34,437 nucleotides of DNA from an uncultured Actinomycetes bacterium (GTDB lineage Bacteria > Actinomycetota > Actinomycetes > Nanopelagicales > Nanopelagicaceae), in the NCBI GenBank assembly GCA_903894425.1, contig CAITQC010000132.1, positions 1-34,437 on the forward strand, written 5' to 3'. A model generated the notes under the pieces. The model had not been told where the DNA came from, did not search any database, and saw only the letters and a program-made list of their open reading frames with translations. A program made the position numbers and the translations under genes. Below, piece by piece: positions 15,602 to 24,948 of this stretch. How positions within the stretch are numbered: position 1 is the stretch's first letter; every line of letters starts with the position of its first letter.

Positions 15602-16706
15602 CAATTTCTCCGCTCAGGTAATCAAGTGCATGTTGAACTTCCTGGGTTAATTCTACGAGGTTATCTCCCAGCAAATTAACATGGCCAATCTTGCGGCCTG
15701 AGCGTACTTCCTTCATGTAGTGATGAAATTTTAGTGAAGGTGTTCGTGCCATTAGGTGAAGATATGGACGATACATATCTCTCTTTTCGCCACCCAAAAT
15801 ATTTCCCATAACTGCGATTGGTGCCGTCATTTCTGGGCTACCTAGCGGCAGATCAAGTACGGCACGAAGGTGCTGTTCAAACTGACTTGTAACTGCGCCC
15901 TCAATGGTCCAGTGACCAGAGTTGTGTGGTCGCATTGCTAACTCATTGACAAATAAATCTTCACCTTTTACAAAGATTTCAACAGCCATGACTCCAATAA
16001 CTCCAATTTCAGCTGCAATATCCAGTGCAAGCTTCTGTGCCTTCTGGTTCAACTCATCAGAGAGTAGCGGGGCCGGTGAAATTGTCATTGTGCAGATTCC
16101 ATCGCGCTGAACTGTTTGTGTTGGTGACCATGTAGTTGCTTGCCCATGTGGTGAGCGCGCAACCATCACCGCAATTTCAAAGTCAAACTCGATTAACTCC
16201 TCAACTAGAACTTTTCCCAACTCTTTAATAACTGCAGTTAGTTCGAGTCCATCATTAACTCTCCAGACCCCACGCCCGTCGTAACCACCTGAAATTGCTT
16301 TAGCAATAACAGGAAAGGTTGTTATTTGCGAAGCATCTGTGACAACCCAGCTCTTAGGAGATGGAAAACTCTTGAGACGTTCACGCATTGCAGCTTTATC
16401 CTGTGAATAGAGGAAGCTTGCTGAACTTGGCCGCACTACAACGCCATCGGCTTCAAGCGCCTTGATAATGCTTAAAGGAATTAACTCATGTTCGAAAGTT
16501 ACGACATCACATTTACGTGCAAAGGCACGAACGGTTTCCAGATCTTTGTAGTCACCAACTACATGGTGAGAGATTTGAGCAGCACTGTCATTTGAATCAT
16601 TGGCTAGCAACAACAAGTTGATGCCAAGGGCTGTAGCTGGCGCAATACTCATGCGTGCCAACTGCCCGGCGCCAATAACGCCTACTGTCGGAAATGGCTT
16701 GCTCAC
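15594..16706 (-). CDS. purK: 5-(carboxyamino)imidazole ribonucleotide synthase
   Basis: A 370-aa ATP-grasp enzyme that carboxylates AIR with bicarbonate and ATP, the step before PurE. The N-terminal [12 protein letters not shown] (about 8-19) is the PurK hallmark. The central ATP-grasp domain contains [12 protein letters not shown] (about 137-148) and [36 protein letters not shown] (about 254-271) closes the active site. The start is GTG at 16706, 4 bp after birA, with TACGAT exactly 6 nt upstream, so purK may have its own leaderless promoter inside the birA 3' end. PurK-PurE next to birA and accD5 is an arrangement I also recall from mycobacteria. Confidence 0.95.
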   Translation of the reverse strand: MSKPFPTVGVIGAGQLARMSIAPATALGINLLLLANDSNDSAAQISHHVVGDYKDLETVRAFARKCDVVTFEHELIPLSIIKALEADGVVVRPSSASFLYSQDKAAMRERLKSFPSPKSWVVTDASQITTFPVIAKAISGGYDGRGVWRVNDGLELTAVIKELGKVLVEELIEFDFEIAVMVARSPHGQATTWSPTQTVQRDGICTMTISPAPLLSDELNQKAQKLALDIAAEIGVIGVMAVEIFVKGEDLFVNELAMRPHNSGHWTIEGAVTSQFEQHLRAVLDLPLGSPEMTAPIAVMGNILGGEKRDMYRPYLHLMARTPSLKFHHYMKEVRSGRKIGHVNLLGDNLVELTQEVQHALDYLSGEIDE

Positions 16707-16710
16707 TGGC

Positions 16711-17469
16711 TTATCGTAGATGAACTACGTCACCGGCTTGAACATGAGTGCCTGAGTCTAAAACCAACTCTCCACGAGGCGAGATTGCGATTGCAACTCC
16801 TTTTTCGATTTGATCATTTGGGTAATGAATCTGAACTCTAGTTCCAAGAGTTGAACTTAAGGATTTATAGAGTTCGGCAATTGATTGATCACCTTGGTCC
16901 CAGGCTGCAAAATTTATTTCAAATTGAGACAAAATCTTGGCTAACAAATGGTTTCGATCGATATTTTCTACACCTTCAATTGCCAGAGAAGTAGCGGTAG
17001 GTACAGGTAACTCTTGCGCGGTCATTCCTACATTTATTCCTATTCCAACTATCACGCCTTCTCCGGCGATTTCGGCAATTAATCCTGAAACTTTCTTTTC
17101 ATTTATCAAAATATCATTAGGCCATTTAACACTTGCTCCATATGGCTTGAGAGTTTGAGCAACTGAGACTCCTGCAATTAAGGCAATCCAGCCCCAATCT
17201 TCTTTATCTCTCTCTGGCTCTAAGTAGAAAGAAAAAAGGAGTGCACTATTTTTTGGTGCTTCAAATGTACGTGACATTCTTCCGCGCCCTGATCTTTGAA
17301 AATTTGCAGTGACCACATCTCCGGGTTTGGCTTTCCCATCATTTGCGCGCTCCACCAGAAGGTTTTGGGTTGACGCGGTGACATCAACCACGCTTACTCG
17401 CCAGTACTGCGTAACTAAAGAGTTGATGAGCACTTTATCCAGTGCCGCTCTTAGCATTTGCTTGCCCAT
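16711..17469 (-). CDS. birA: Biotin--[acetyl-CoA-carboxylase] ligase (monofunctional)
   Basis: A 252-aa biotin protein ligase. It activates biotin to biotinyl-AMP and transfers it to the carrier lysine of AccA, which is encoded about 2.4 kb away on the other strand. The biotin loop reads GRGRMSR (61-67), a mild variant of GRGRxGR. KWPNDIL is at 115-121 and KVSGLIAE at 126-133, and a short SH3-like C-terminal domain ends the protein. No N-terminal winged helix is present, so it cannot act as a DNA-binding repressor like E. coli BirA. The ATG at 17469 was chosen because TACGGT lies exactly 7 nt upstream; an ATG four codons later is possible. It is divergent from accD through an overlapping promoter. 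Confidence 0.92.
   Translation of the reverse strand: MGKQMLRAALDKVLINSLVTQYWRVSVVDVTASTQNLLVERANDGKAKPGDVVTANFQRSGRGRMSRTFEAPKNSALLFSFYLEPERDKEDWGWIALIAGVSVAQTLKPYGASVKWPNDILINEKKVSGLIAEIAGEGVIVGIGINVGMTAQELPVPTATSLAIEGVENIDRNHLLAKILSQFEINFAAWDQGDQSIAELYKSLSSTLGTRVQIHYPNDQIEKGVAIAISPRGELVLDSGTHVQAGDVVHLR
16713..16718 (-). promoter_or_regulatory. Putative -10 element for leaderless purK transcript
   Basis: Minus-strand TACGAT overlaps the last codons and stop of birA and lies 6 nt (AAGCCA) before the purK GTG. It suggests that purK-purE can be expressed independently of birA. Confidence 0.45.
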
Positions 17470-17475
17470 GACATG

Positions 17476-17482
17476 TACCGTA
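17476..17482. promoter_or_regulatory. Overlapping divergent -10 elements of birA and accD
   Basis: The 7-bp core TACCGTA reads TACCGT on the plus strand (17476-17481), 6 nt before the accD ATG at 17488. It reads TACGGT on the minus strand (17482-17477), 7 nt before the birA ATG at 17469. The two hexamers share 5 positions, so one symmetric site could fire in both directions, giving leaderless mRNAs for the biotin ligase and its carboxylase target. Confidence 0.55.
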
Positions 17483-17487
17483 GGGGC

Positions 17488-19059
17488 ATGAGCCGTGATC
17501 TGCATACTACTGCCGGAAAAATTGAAGATCTACGCGCGCGAATTGAGGAAGCGGTACACGCTGGCTCGGCGCGCGCAGTTGAAAAGCAACATGCCAAGGG
17601 CAAGAACACTGCCCGTGAACGTATTGAAATGCTCGTTGACCCAGATTCATTTACTGAAATCGATGAGTTCGCACGCCATCGCTCTACCGCCTTTGGGATG
17701 GAAAATAACCGTCCTTACGGTGATGGTGTAGTTATTGGTACTGCAACAGTTGATGGAAGACCAATCGCTCTGTACTCACAAGATTTCACCATCATGGGCG
17801 GATCGCTCGGTGAAGTTCATGCTGAAAAAATAGTAAAGATCGCAGAGTTCGCGTTAAAGAGTGGTATTCCACTTATTGGTATTAATGACTCAGGTGGTGC
17901 ACGTATTCAAGAAGGCGTTGCCTCTCTTGCTGGCTACGGAAAGATTTTCCGTCTAAACACTCGCTCCTCCGGTGTAATACCTCAGATCTCACTGATTCTT
18001 GGACCATGCGCGGGTGGTTCAGCGTATTCGCCAGCACTTACAGATTTCACTGTGATGGTTAATGAGACATCGCACATGTTTATCACTGGTCCAGATGTTA
18101 TTAAAACCGTTACTGGTGAAGAAGTTGGAATGGAAGAGTTAGGTGGGGCGCGCACTCACAATACTCGTACCGGTAATTCTCATTACTTAGCTGAAAATGA
18201 AGCCGATGCAATTGATTATGTGAAGGCACTGCTTTCATATCTGCCATCAAATAATATGGATGGTGTTCCACATCTGCCCCCAACCCAAACACTTGAAAAA
18301 AATGTAACAGATATCGCCTTAGATACTTTGATTCCAGATAGCCCTAATCAGCCATACGACATGAAGGTTCTAATTCAAGCCCTTGTTGATGAGGGCGAAT
18401 TCCTTGAAGTTCATGCTCTGTATGCGCCTAATATTGTTGTTGGCTTCGCCCGCATCGAAGGCGAATCGATTGGAATTATTGCAAACCAACCAAATCAGCT
18501 AGCTGGAACTTTGGATATTAACTCAAGCGAAAAAGCTGCACGTTTCTTACGTTTCTGCGACGCTTTTAATATTCCAATCCTAACTCTTGTTGATGTTCCA
18601 GGGTTTTTACCTGGAACTGAGCAAGAGTGGGATGGCATCATTCGTCGCGGAGCAAAGTTGCTCTACGCATACGCTGAAGCTTCAGTTCCATTGGTAACTT
18701 TGATTACACGTAAAGCATATGGCGGAGCATTTATTGTTATGGGATCTAAGTATTTGGGTAGCGATATTAACTTTGCATGGCCGAGCGCTGAAATTGCAGT
18801 GATGGGTGCACAAGGCGCAGTAAATATTTTGTATCGTAAAGAACTCGCCGATGCCAAGGATCCCGTTGCTACTCGTACCCAGTTAGTTGATGACTACAAC
18901 GAATCACTTGCAAATCCATATCTGGCTGCCGAGCGCGGAACTATTGATACGGTCATCGAACCAAATCAATCGCGCGCATACATCACCAAGGCATTTAGAA
19001 CACTGCGCACAAAACGAGACACATTGCCAGCCCGCAAACATGGAAATATTCCGCTGTAA
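17488..19059 (+). CDS. accD: Acyl-CoA carboxylase carboxyltransferase beta subunit (AccD5/PccB-like)
   Basis: A 523-aa biotin-dependent carboxyltransferase subunit of the propionyl/acetyl-CoA carboxylase type. The N-terminal half contains [15 protein letters not shown], the [13 protein letters not shown] acyl-CoA site (about 131-143) and [12 protein letters not shown]. The C-terminal half carries [17 protein letters not shown] and [11 protein letters not shown], the biotin-side crotonase fold. The start at 17488 (MSRDLHT) was preferred over an ATG 30 nt upstream because it fits the family N-terminus and the TACCGT hexamer 6 nt upstream. It works with AccE and AccA encoded just downstream to make malonyl- or methylmalonyl-CoA. 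It is the first gene of a nine-gene run. Confidence 0.94.
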   Translation: MSRDLHTTAGKIEDLRARIEEAVHAGSARAVEKQHAKGKNTARERIEMLVDPDSFTEIDEFARHRSTAFGMENNRPYGDGVVIGTATVDGRPIALYSQDFTIMGGSLGEVHAEKIVKIAEFALKSGIPLIGINDSGGARIQEGVASLAGYGKIFRLNTRSSGVIPQISLILGPCAGGSAYSPALTDFTVMVNETSHMFITGPDVIKTVTGEEVGMEELGGARTHNTRTGNSHYLAENEADAIDYVKALLSYLPSNNMDGVPHLPPTQTLEKNVTDIALDTLIPDSPNQPYDMKVLIQALVDEGEFLEVHALYAPNIVVGFARIEGESIGIIANQPNQLAGTLDINSSEKAARFLRFCDAFNIPILTLVDVPGFLPGTEQEWDGIIRRGAKLLYAYAEASVPLVTLITRKAYGGAFIVMGSKYLGSDINFAWPSAEIAVMGAQGAVNILYRKELADAKDPVATRTQLVDDYNESLANPYLAAERGTIDTVIEPNQSRAYITKAFRTLRTKRDTLPARKHGNIPL

Positions 19060-19241
19060 TGGAGTTTTCAATTACAAAGGGTGAGCCAACTCCAGAGGAG
19101 CTACTGGCGATTCATTTAGTTATGTCACGCCATAAACGCGAAGAGTTGAAGCCTGTAATCCGCAGAAGTGTCTATGGTTTGCCACAGCTTCGCCAAGCAC
19201 TGCCTCACCAAATTACTTTCGGCGCACGAAAGAACGCATAA
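19059..19241 (+). CDS. accE: Acyl-CoA carboxylase epsilon subunit
   Basis: A 60-aa protein of the actinobacterial ACC epsilon family. It shows the typical short motif TKGEPTPEELLAIHLVMSR (about 6-24) followed by a basic linker. In mycobacteria and Streptomyces the epsilon subunit stabilises the AccA-AccD complex and raises its activity. The ATG at 19059 overlaps the accD stop by one base (TAATG), which supports translational coupling. Location between accD and maf matches the order accD5-accE5-maf that I recall from Mycobacterium. There is a 3-bp gap to maf. The call rests on this motif, size and position. Confidence 0.85.
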   Translation: MEFSITKGEPTPEELLAIHLVMSRHKREELKPVIRRSVYGLPQLRQALPHQITFGARKNA

Positions 19242-19244
19242 CTT

Positions 19245-19847
19245 ATGCCACGTATCGTTTTAGCTTCCGCATCTGCGTCCAGACGCCGCCTACTTGAATC
19301 TGCAGGATTAAAGCCAACAATTATGGTTAGCCATGTTGATGAAGAAACGGATTTCTTTAATGCCATGACGCCTTCAGACATGGTTATTGCTTTAGCAATT
19401 ACCAAAGCTCATACAATCCGCGAACAGATTGATTTTCCAGCAATCATTATCGGCTGCGATTCAACCTTTGAGTTTGAGGGTTTATCTCTTGGCAAGCCAG
19501 CTACGCCCGAGATCGCTATCGAACGTGCTTCACGTGTGCGCGCGCATTCAGGTCTTCTGCACACCGGGCACTGCATCATAGATACAAGCAAAGACAAAGA
19601 GATTTCTAGCATCGTGACCACCAAAGTTACATTTGACGATATGACCGATGATGAAATTGCAGATTATGTTGCAAGTGGCGAACCGCTACATGTAGCAGGC
19701 GGCTTTACTCTCGATGGTTTTAGTTCGCCATTTATTCCTTCAATCGAGGGTGACTACACAAATGTTGTCGGAATTTCAATGCCATTTTTGCGAAAGGCAT
19801 TTGGACAACTTGGATATTCATGGCCAGAGGTTAAGGTGATGCAATGA
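19245..19847 (+). CDS. maf: Maf-family nucleoside triphosphate pyrophosphatase
   Basis: A 200-aa Maf/HAM1-like protein that hydrolyses non-canonical or regulatory nucleoside triphosphates to monophosphates and pyrophosphate. [18 protein letters not shown] (about 5-22) is the signature N-terminal motif. The acidic centre reads [11 protein letters not shown] (about 68-78), and [12 protein letters not shown] and [15 protein letters not shown] follow, all typical of actinobacterial Maf. It is embedded between accE and accA (3-bp gap and 4-bp overlap), the same order as in mycobacteria by recollection. Its job is probably housekeeping and unrelated to carboxylation. Confidence 0.92.
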   Translation: MPRIVLASASASRRRLLESAGLKPTIMVSHVDEETDFFNAMTPSDMVIALAITKAHTIREQIDFPAIIIGCDSTFEFEGLSLGKPATPEIAIERASRVRAHSGLLHTGHCIIDTSKDKEISSIVTTKVTFDDMTDDEIADYVASGEPLHVAGGFTLDGFSSPFIPSIEGDYTNVVGISMPFLRKAFGQLGYSWPEVKVMQ

Positions 19848-21562
19848 AACGCGTATTAATTGCCAACCGTGGTGAAATCGCTGTCCGCGTAATTCGTGCC
19901 TGTAAGGATCATGGATTACAGAGTGTGGCTGTTTACTCGGATGAAGATCGCACAGCTATTCATACACAAATGGCCGATGCCGCATATTCACTTAACGGCA
20001 CAACAGCAACTCAAACCTACTTAGATATAGAGAAACTAATTGCAGTTGCTAAAGAATCTGGCGCAGATGCAGTTCACCCTGGTTATGGTTTTCTTTCTGA
20101 AAACGCGAACTTTGCCCAAGCAGTTATAGATGCAGGATTAACGTGGATTGGTCCTCCCCCTGAAGCGATTCGCGCACTTGGTGACAAGGTTTCTGCGCGC
20201 AAAATTGCATCGAAGGCAGGCGCACCGCTTGTAGCTGGAACCAAGGATCCAGTTGCTGGGCATGAAGAAGTTACCGCATTTGCTAAAGAACATGGTCTGC
20301 CAGTTGCGATTAAGGCGGCCCATGGTGGTGGCGGACGTGGCTTGAAAGTAGTTCGCACGATGGAAGAAATTCCGGAGTTATTTGATTCAGCTGTTCGTGA
20401 AGCTATAAGTGGCTTCGGTCGTGGCGAATGTTTCGTTGAACGTTACTTAGATAAGCCCCGCCACGTAGAAACTCAAGTATTGGTCGATAAACATGGACAT
20501 GCAGTTGTTGTTAGTACTCGTGACTGTTCTTTGCAACGTCGACATCAAAAACTGGTTGAAGAAGCGCCTGCACCTTTCTTAACCGATGAACAAAATGCCG
20601 AGCTATACCGCTCGAGTAAAGCGATAATGAAAGAAGCAGGATATGTAGGCGCAGGTACGTGCGAATTTTTAGTCGGTATGGATGGGACTATTTCATTCCT
20701 GGAAGTCAATACTCGCTTGCAAGTTGAACACCCAGTTAGCGAAGAAATCACTGGCATCGATTTGGTTCGCGAACAGTTCAGGATTGCAATGGGAGAATCA
20801 CTTGGATTTGATGATCCAGTAATTCGCGGTCACTCAATTGAGTTCCGTATCAATGGTGAAGACCCAGGTCGATCATTTCTACCAGCGCCAGGACGCATCA
20901 CAGATTGGGCAATCCCTACCGGCCCTGGAGTTCGCGTTGACGCTGGCTTTAAAAATGGGGACACAATCGGTGGAAACTTTGATTCACTGCTTGCAAAGTT
21001 AATCGTCACCGGTGCAACTCGCCAACAAGCCATCGAACGTGCACGTCGAGCACTTGCCGAATTTACCGTAGAAGGATTGGCAACTGCCCTCCCATTTCAC
21101 CGAGCAATTCTTGAAGATCCTTCATACACCGAAGATTTCAAGGTTTACACAAGTTACATCGAAAATGAATTTGATAATCAGATTCCTGTGTATCAAGGCG
21201 CTGCAATTGCACTTGAAACACATATGGCACCTGAGTATTTAGTGACTGAGGTCAATGGCAAGCGCTTTGAAATATTAGTTCATGCACCTAAGCCAGTTGT
21301 TAAGCGTCACCGCGCTAAGCAATCAATGGCCGGTGGTTCGGGCGGAGCTGCATTGGCAAGCCCGATGCAAGGAACTGTTGTAAAAATCGCAGTTAATGAA
21401 GGTGACTCCGTAGAAATTGGTGATCTTGTTATTGTCCTTGAAGCCATGAAGATGGAGCAGCCACTAATGGCGCACAAAGCTGGTGTAATCACCAACTTAA
21501 CTGCGGTGATTGGAAACACAGTCTCGAGTGGAACCTCACTTTGTGACATTATTGATGCATGA
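19844..21562 (+). CDS. accA: Acyl-CoA carboxylase alpha subunit: biotin carboxylase plus biotin carrier (AccA3-like)
   Basis: A 572-aa two-domain subunit. Residues 1-450 form the biotin carboxylase: [18 protein letters not shown] at the N-terminus, the ATP-grasp loop [11 protein letters not shown] (about 160-170), and the active-site [14 protein letters not shown] (about 288-301). The C-terminal biotin carrier domain carries the modified lysine K536 in EAMKMEQP. It uses ATP and bicarbonate to carboxylate biotin, which AccD then uses. The start ATG overlaps maf by 4 bp, and the stop overlaps the purine nucleoside phosphorylase start by 4 bp, an unusual coupling of carboxylase and nucleoside catabolism. 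Confidence 0.96.
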   Translation: MKRVLIANRGEIAVRVIRACKDHGLQSVAVYSDEDRTAIHTQMADAAYSLNGTTATQTYLDIEKLIAVAKESGADAVHPGYGFLSENANFAQAVIDAGLTWIGPPPEAIRALGDKVSARKIASKAGAPLVAGTKDPVAGHEEVTAFAKEHGLPVAIKAAHGGGGRGLKVVRTMEEIPELFDSAVREAISGFGRGECFVERYLDKPRHVETQVLVDKHGHAVVVSTRDCSLQRRHQKLVEEAPAPFLTDEQNAELYRSSKAIMKEAGYVGAGTCEFLVGMDGTISFLEVNTRLQVEHPVSEEITGIDLVREQFRIAMGESLGFDDPVIRGHSIEFRINGEDPGRSFLPAPGRITDWAIPTGPGVRVDAGFKNGDTIGGNFDSLLAKLIVTGATRQQAIERARRALAEFTVEGLATALPFHRAILEDPSYTEDFKVYTSYIENEFDNQIPVYQGAAIALETHMAPEYLVTEVNGKRFEILVHAPKPVVKRHRAKQSMAGGSGGAALASPMQGTVVKIAVNEGDSVEIGDLVIVLEAMKMEQPLMAHKAGVITNLTAVIGNTVSSGTSLCDIIDA

Positions 21563-22389
21563 CAAATAGCGAACTCCTCTATTCAGATCCACTAGCAGCG
21601 GCCAGAGTTGCAGCTAAAGAAATCGCAGGGCGCACAGGTGTTGCTGCACATGATGTTGCACTTGTGATGGGATCGGGTTGGGTCAGTGCAGTTGATGCAC
21701 TTGGAACGCCCGCATATGAGTGCAATGCTGAAGATATAACTGGATTTCTACCGCCAACAGTAGAAGGACATTCAGGAAAAGTTCGCTCATATGAAATTGA
21801 ATCGGAAGGTAAATCACTTCGTGCGTTGGTTTTTCTCGGACGAACACATTTATACGAGGGAAAAGGCGTCGAACCTGTAGTTCATAGTGTGCGCGCTGCA
21901 GTAATGGCCGGTTGCAAAGTAATCATCTTGACCAATGCATGTGGCGGAATTAATAAGAGTTACACCGTTGGTCAGCCAGTTTTGATCCGTGACCACATCT
22001 CATTAACCGCAGTTTCACCACTTTCTGGTGCAACATTTGTTGATTTAACCGATCTATACAGCAAGCGAATCCGCGAAATTGTAAAGATGGAAGATTCAAG
22101 CCTGGAAGAAGGCGTGTACGTACATTGGCGTGGTCCAACTTATGAAACACCTGCAGAGATTTTAATGATGCGAACTATGGGTGCTGATTTAGTTGGTATG
22201 TCGACAGTTCCTGAAGCAATTGCCGCACATGCATTAGGTGCAGAGGTATTGGGTATATCTCTTGTTACCAATGCCGCTGCCGGTGTTACGGGTGAAAAAC
22301 TAAACCATGAAGAAGTTATTGCCGCTGGAAAGGCCGCCGCAGATCGCATGGGCGCTCTTCTCAAAGGGGTAATTCCAAAGTTATTCTAG
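21559..22389 (+). CDS. Purine-nucleoside phosphorylase (trimeric, PNP family 2)
   Basis: A 276-aa phosphorylase that splits inosine, guanosine and their deoxy forms into base plus (deoxy)ribose-1-phosphate. [14 protein letters not shown] (about 36-49), the HSGKVR phosphate site, [10 protein letters not shown] (about 95-104) and LTNACGGIN mark the PNP/MTAP trimeric family. The [18 protein letters not shown] end favours PNP over MTA phosphorylase. The product sugar phosphate would be used by the mutase that begins 4 bp downstream. Translation is coupled to accA by the ATGA overlap. Confidence 0.94.
   Translation: MTNSELLYSDPLAAARVAAKEIAGRTGVAAHDVALVMGSGWVSAVDALGTPAYECNAEDITGFLPPTVEGHSGKVRSYEIESEGKSLRALVFLGRTHLYEGKGVEPVVHSVRAAVMAGCKVIILTNACGGINKSYTVGQPVLIRDHISLTAVSPLSGATFVDLTDLYSKRIREIVKMEDSSLEEGVYVHWRGPTYETPAEILMMRTMGADLVGMSTVPEAIAAHALGAEVLGISLVTNAAAGVTGEKLNHEEVIAAGKAAADRMGALLKGVIPKLF
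22382..22387 (+). promoter_or_regulatory. Possible internal -10 element before the phosphomutase gene
   Basis: TATTCT overlaps the end of the PNP gene and its stop and lies 6 nt (AGGCTC) before the ATG at 22394. It could start a leaderless sub-operon transcript for mutase, deoC and the dehydrogenases. AGG within the spacer might instead be a weak ribosome site. Confidence 0.4.
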
Positions 22390-22393
22390 GCTC

Positions 22394-24004
22394 ATGGATT
22401 TGCGCCAAGAAGTTGCTGCATGGATTGCAGATGATCCAGATCCAAAGACCGCTGCCCAATTACAGCTTTGGCTAGATACCAACAATGAAATAGAGCTTGG
22501 CAACTCTTTCGCTGGTTTTCTGCAGTTCGGCACCGCCGGCCTGCGTGGACCAATTAGACCAGGGCCCTCTGGAATGAATCGCGCTGTTGTCGGACGCGCA
22601 GCAGCGGGAATAGCTGCCTATATGAAGGAGCGAGATTTAACTAGCGTTGTCATTGGACGCGATGCCCGATATGGATCTGAGGATTTTACATTTGAAACTG
22701 CTGAAATTATGAGCGGTGCTGGAATGAAGGTTTATGTTCTCCCCCGCCCTCTTCCAACTCCAGTGTTGGCATATGCCACAAATGAGTTGGCGTGCGATGT
22801 TGGAATTATGGTTACGGCGAGCCATAACCCTCCGCAAGATAATGGCTACAAGGTTTATTTAGGTGGGACAGTCGATGGAATTCATTACCGAGGTTCACAG
22901 ATTGTTTCACCAACTGATGAGGCAATTGCAGCAAAAATAGATGCGGTCACTTCACTTAAATCCCAGCCCCGCGGAAATCAATGGACCGTACTTGGCGAAG
23001 AAGTTATTCATAAATATGTCAGCATCACTGCCGCTCTTGCAAAGCGCCCCGGAACTCTAAAGATTGTTTACACAGCAATGCATGGAGTTGGTACCGAAAC
23101 ATTGCAACACGTTTTTCATAAAGCTGGTTTTCCTCAACCAATCCTGGTTGATTCCCAAGCAAAGCCAGATCCAGATTTTCCAACAGTTGCTTTTCCAAAT
23201 CCCGAAGAGCCAGGTGCAATTGATTTAGCTCTTGAAACCGCTCGCAATTTTGATGCAGACCTTGTAATCGCAAATGATCCCGATGCAGATAGATGTGCCG
23301 CAGCGATAAAGGATCCAGTAACAGGCTGGAGAATGCTACGCGGGGATGAGTTAGGCGTGGTTTTTGGCGAAACTATCGCTCGAGAAACGAGCAAGGGAAT
23401 ACTTGCAAACTCCATTGTTTCTTCATCGATTCTGAGCAAAATAGCCGCTCATTACAAACTTGATTTTAAGGAAACCCTCACTGGCTTTAAATGGTTGGCT
23501 AAAATCGATGGCCTAACTTTTGGGTATGAAGAAGCCTTGGGATATGCCGTAGATGCAATAACAGTAAATGACAAAGATGGAATATCGGCAGCCATTAAGT
23601 TGGCGCAGATTGCCACAGATTTAGCTCATGAAAACAAAACGATTTTGGATTTACTTGATGAAGTTTGGGCACGTCATGGATTCCATGCCACTGAACAAAT
23701 CTCAATTCGATTGACCGATCTTTCGCAAGTCGGAGTTATTATGGGCAGATTGCGCAGTAACCCGCCACATGAGATTGCTGGCCGCGCTGTGACTTCGATC
23801 GATGATCTTTCCAAACCAGCTGACGGATTACCACCAACCGATGGTCTGCGTATCTGGCTCGATGGTGCAATACGAATCATCATTCGGCCAAGTGGCACTG
23901 AGGCAAAGATGAAGTGTTACATTGAGGCTATTGCTAAGGATTCAACTACTGCGCAAGTGGTTTTGGATCAGCTACGTGCCCCACTTAAGGATTTATTATC
24001 GTGA
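22394..24004 (+). CDS. Phospho-sugar mutase (phosphoglucomutase/phosphopentomutase type)
   Basis: A 536-aa alpha-D-phosphohexomutase. The phosphoserine S143 sits in VTASHNPPQDNGYKVY (140-155). The metal-binding loop is NDPDADRCA (about 294-302), the sugar loop is GYEEALGY, and RPSGTEAKMK near the C-terminus binds the phosphate. Orthologues in the same position after deoD in mycobacteria are annotated pmmB. Given neighbours PNP and DeoC, the likely reaction is (deoxy)ribose-1-P to (deoxy)ribose-5-P, although glucose or mannose phosphate activity cannot be excluded. The stop overlaps deoC by 4 bp (GTGA). Confidence 0.92.
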   Translation: MDLRQEVAAWIADDPDPKTAAQLQLWLDTNNEIELGNSFAGFLQFGTAGLRGPIRPGPSGMNRAVVGRAAAGIAAYMKERDLTSVVIGRDARYGSEDFTFETAEIMSGAGMKVYVLPRPLPTPVLAYATNELACDVGIMVTASHNPPQDNGYKVYLGGTVDGIHYRGSQIVSPTDEAIAAKIDAVTSLKSQPRGNQWTVLGEEVIHKYVSITAALAKRPGTLKIVYTAMHGVGTETLQHVFHKAGFPQPILVDSQAKPDPDFPTVAFPNPEEPGAIDLALETARNFDADLVIANDPDADRCAAAIKDPVTGWRMLRGDELGVVFGETIARETSKGILANSIVSSSILSKIAAHYKLDFKETLTGFKWLAKIDGLTFGYEEALGYAVDAITVNDKDGISAAIKLAQIATDLAHENKTILDLLDEVWARHGFHATEQISIRLTDLSQVGVIMGRLRSNPPHEIAGRAVTSIDDLSKPADGLPPTDGLRIWLDGAIRIIIRPSGTEAKMKCYIEAIAKDSTTAQVVLDQLRAPLKDLLS

Positions 24005-24948
24005 GTTTTTATGGCTTAGTCGATGGCACGGATGCATCGCTAAAGAAATATCTGGGTTCACTCTCAGGTGTAGACCAAGTAGGTGCCGACGCACGCGCTG
24101 CGATGCTTGCTACACGAAGTATTAAGACAAGTTCTAAGCGCTGGGCAATTGATACGGCGATCTCAATGGTTGATCTAACAACGCTAGAAGGTGCTGATAC
24201 ACCTGGAAAAGTTAAAGCGCTTTGTACTAAAGCAGTACGCCCAGATCCAACAGATTCAGCTGTTCCTAGCGTTGGTGCAGTCTGTGTTTACAACGACATG
24301 GTTTCAATCGCTCGCAAACATTTGGATCTCATCGGAGGTCAGCATGTTGGAGTTGCTGCGGTTTCAACGGCATTTCCTTCTGGACGTGCCTCTATGGCAG
24401 TTAAACTCCAAGATACTCAAGATGCGATCGATGCAGGTGCCTCTGAAATCGATATGGTGATTGATCGAGGCGCATTTCTATCTGGGCGCTATATCGATGT
24501 ATTTGATGAAATTGTTAAAATACGCGAAATTTGCGGTACTAAAGCCCACCTCAAAGTTATCTTTGAAACAGGCGAATTAGTCACATATGACAATGTCCGT
24601 AAAGCATCATTCTTGGCTATGGCAGCGGGTGCAGATTTTATTAAGACCTCAACTGGAAAAGTTGCCCCCGCGGCCACGGCGCCAGTTGTCTTAGTAATGC
24701 TTGAAGCGGTCCGCGATTTTTACACCATGACCCAAGTTCGCATTGGTGTTAAACCAGCTGGCGGAATTCGAAACACTAAAGACGCCATCAAGCAGTTAGT
24801 TCTAGTTAATGAAACCGCAGGCCCAGAGTGGCTAACGCCATCACTATTTCGTATCGGTGCAAGTGCACTCTTAAATGACTTATTAATGCAACGTATGAAA
24901 ATGGATGATGGCTACTACGCTAGCCCTCAGTACGTAACGATCGACTAA
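24001..24948 (+). CDS. deoC: Deoxyribose-phosphate aldolase (long, DERA-like form)
   Basis: A 315-aa class I aldolase that cleaves 2-deoxyribose-5-P to glyceraldehyde-3-P and acetaldehyde. The Schiff-base lysine is K215 in FIKTSTGK, the proton relay residues lie in EIDMVID (149-155), and K185 sits in LKVIFETGEL. It is longer than the 220-260 aa bacterial form and has an N-terminal extension of about 50 residues, with the KTSTGK variant of the eukaryotic-type family. The start is GTG at 24001, overlapping the mutase stop, with AAGGA 9 nt upstream. The stop overlaps the aldehyde dehydrogenase ATG (TAATG), fitting removal of acetaldehyde by the next enzyme. Confidence 0.95.
   Translation: MSFYGLVDGTDASLKKYLGSLSGVDQVGADARAAMLATRSIKTSSKRWAIDTAISMVDLTTLEGADTPGKVKALCTKAVRPDPTDSAVPSVGAVCVYNDMVSIARKHLDLIGGQHVGVAAVSTAFPSGRASMAVKLQDTQDAIDAGASEIDMVIDRGAFLSGRYIDVFDEIVKIREICGTKAHLKVIFETGELVTYDNVRKASFLAMAAGADFIKTSTGKVAPAATAPVVLVMLEAVRDFYTMTQVRIGVKPAGGIRNTKDAIKQLVLVNETAGPEWLTPSLFRIGASALLNDLLMQRMKMDDGYYASPQYVTID

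Noticed and set aside
17482-17487. AGGGGC as a Shine-Dalgarno for accD
   Set aside because: It touches the ATG with no spacer and is better explained as the 6-nt interval between the TACCGT hexamer and a leaderless start.
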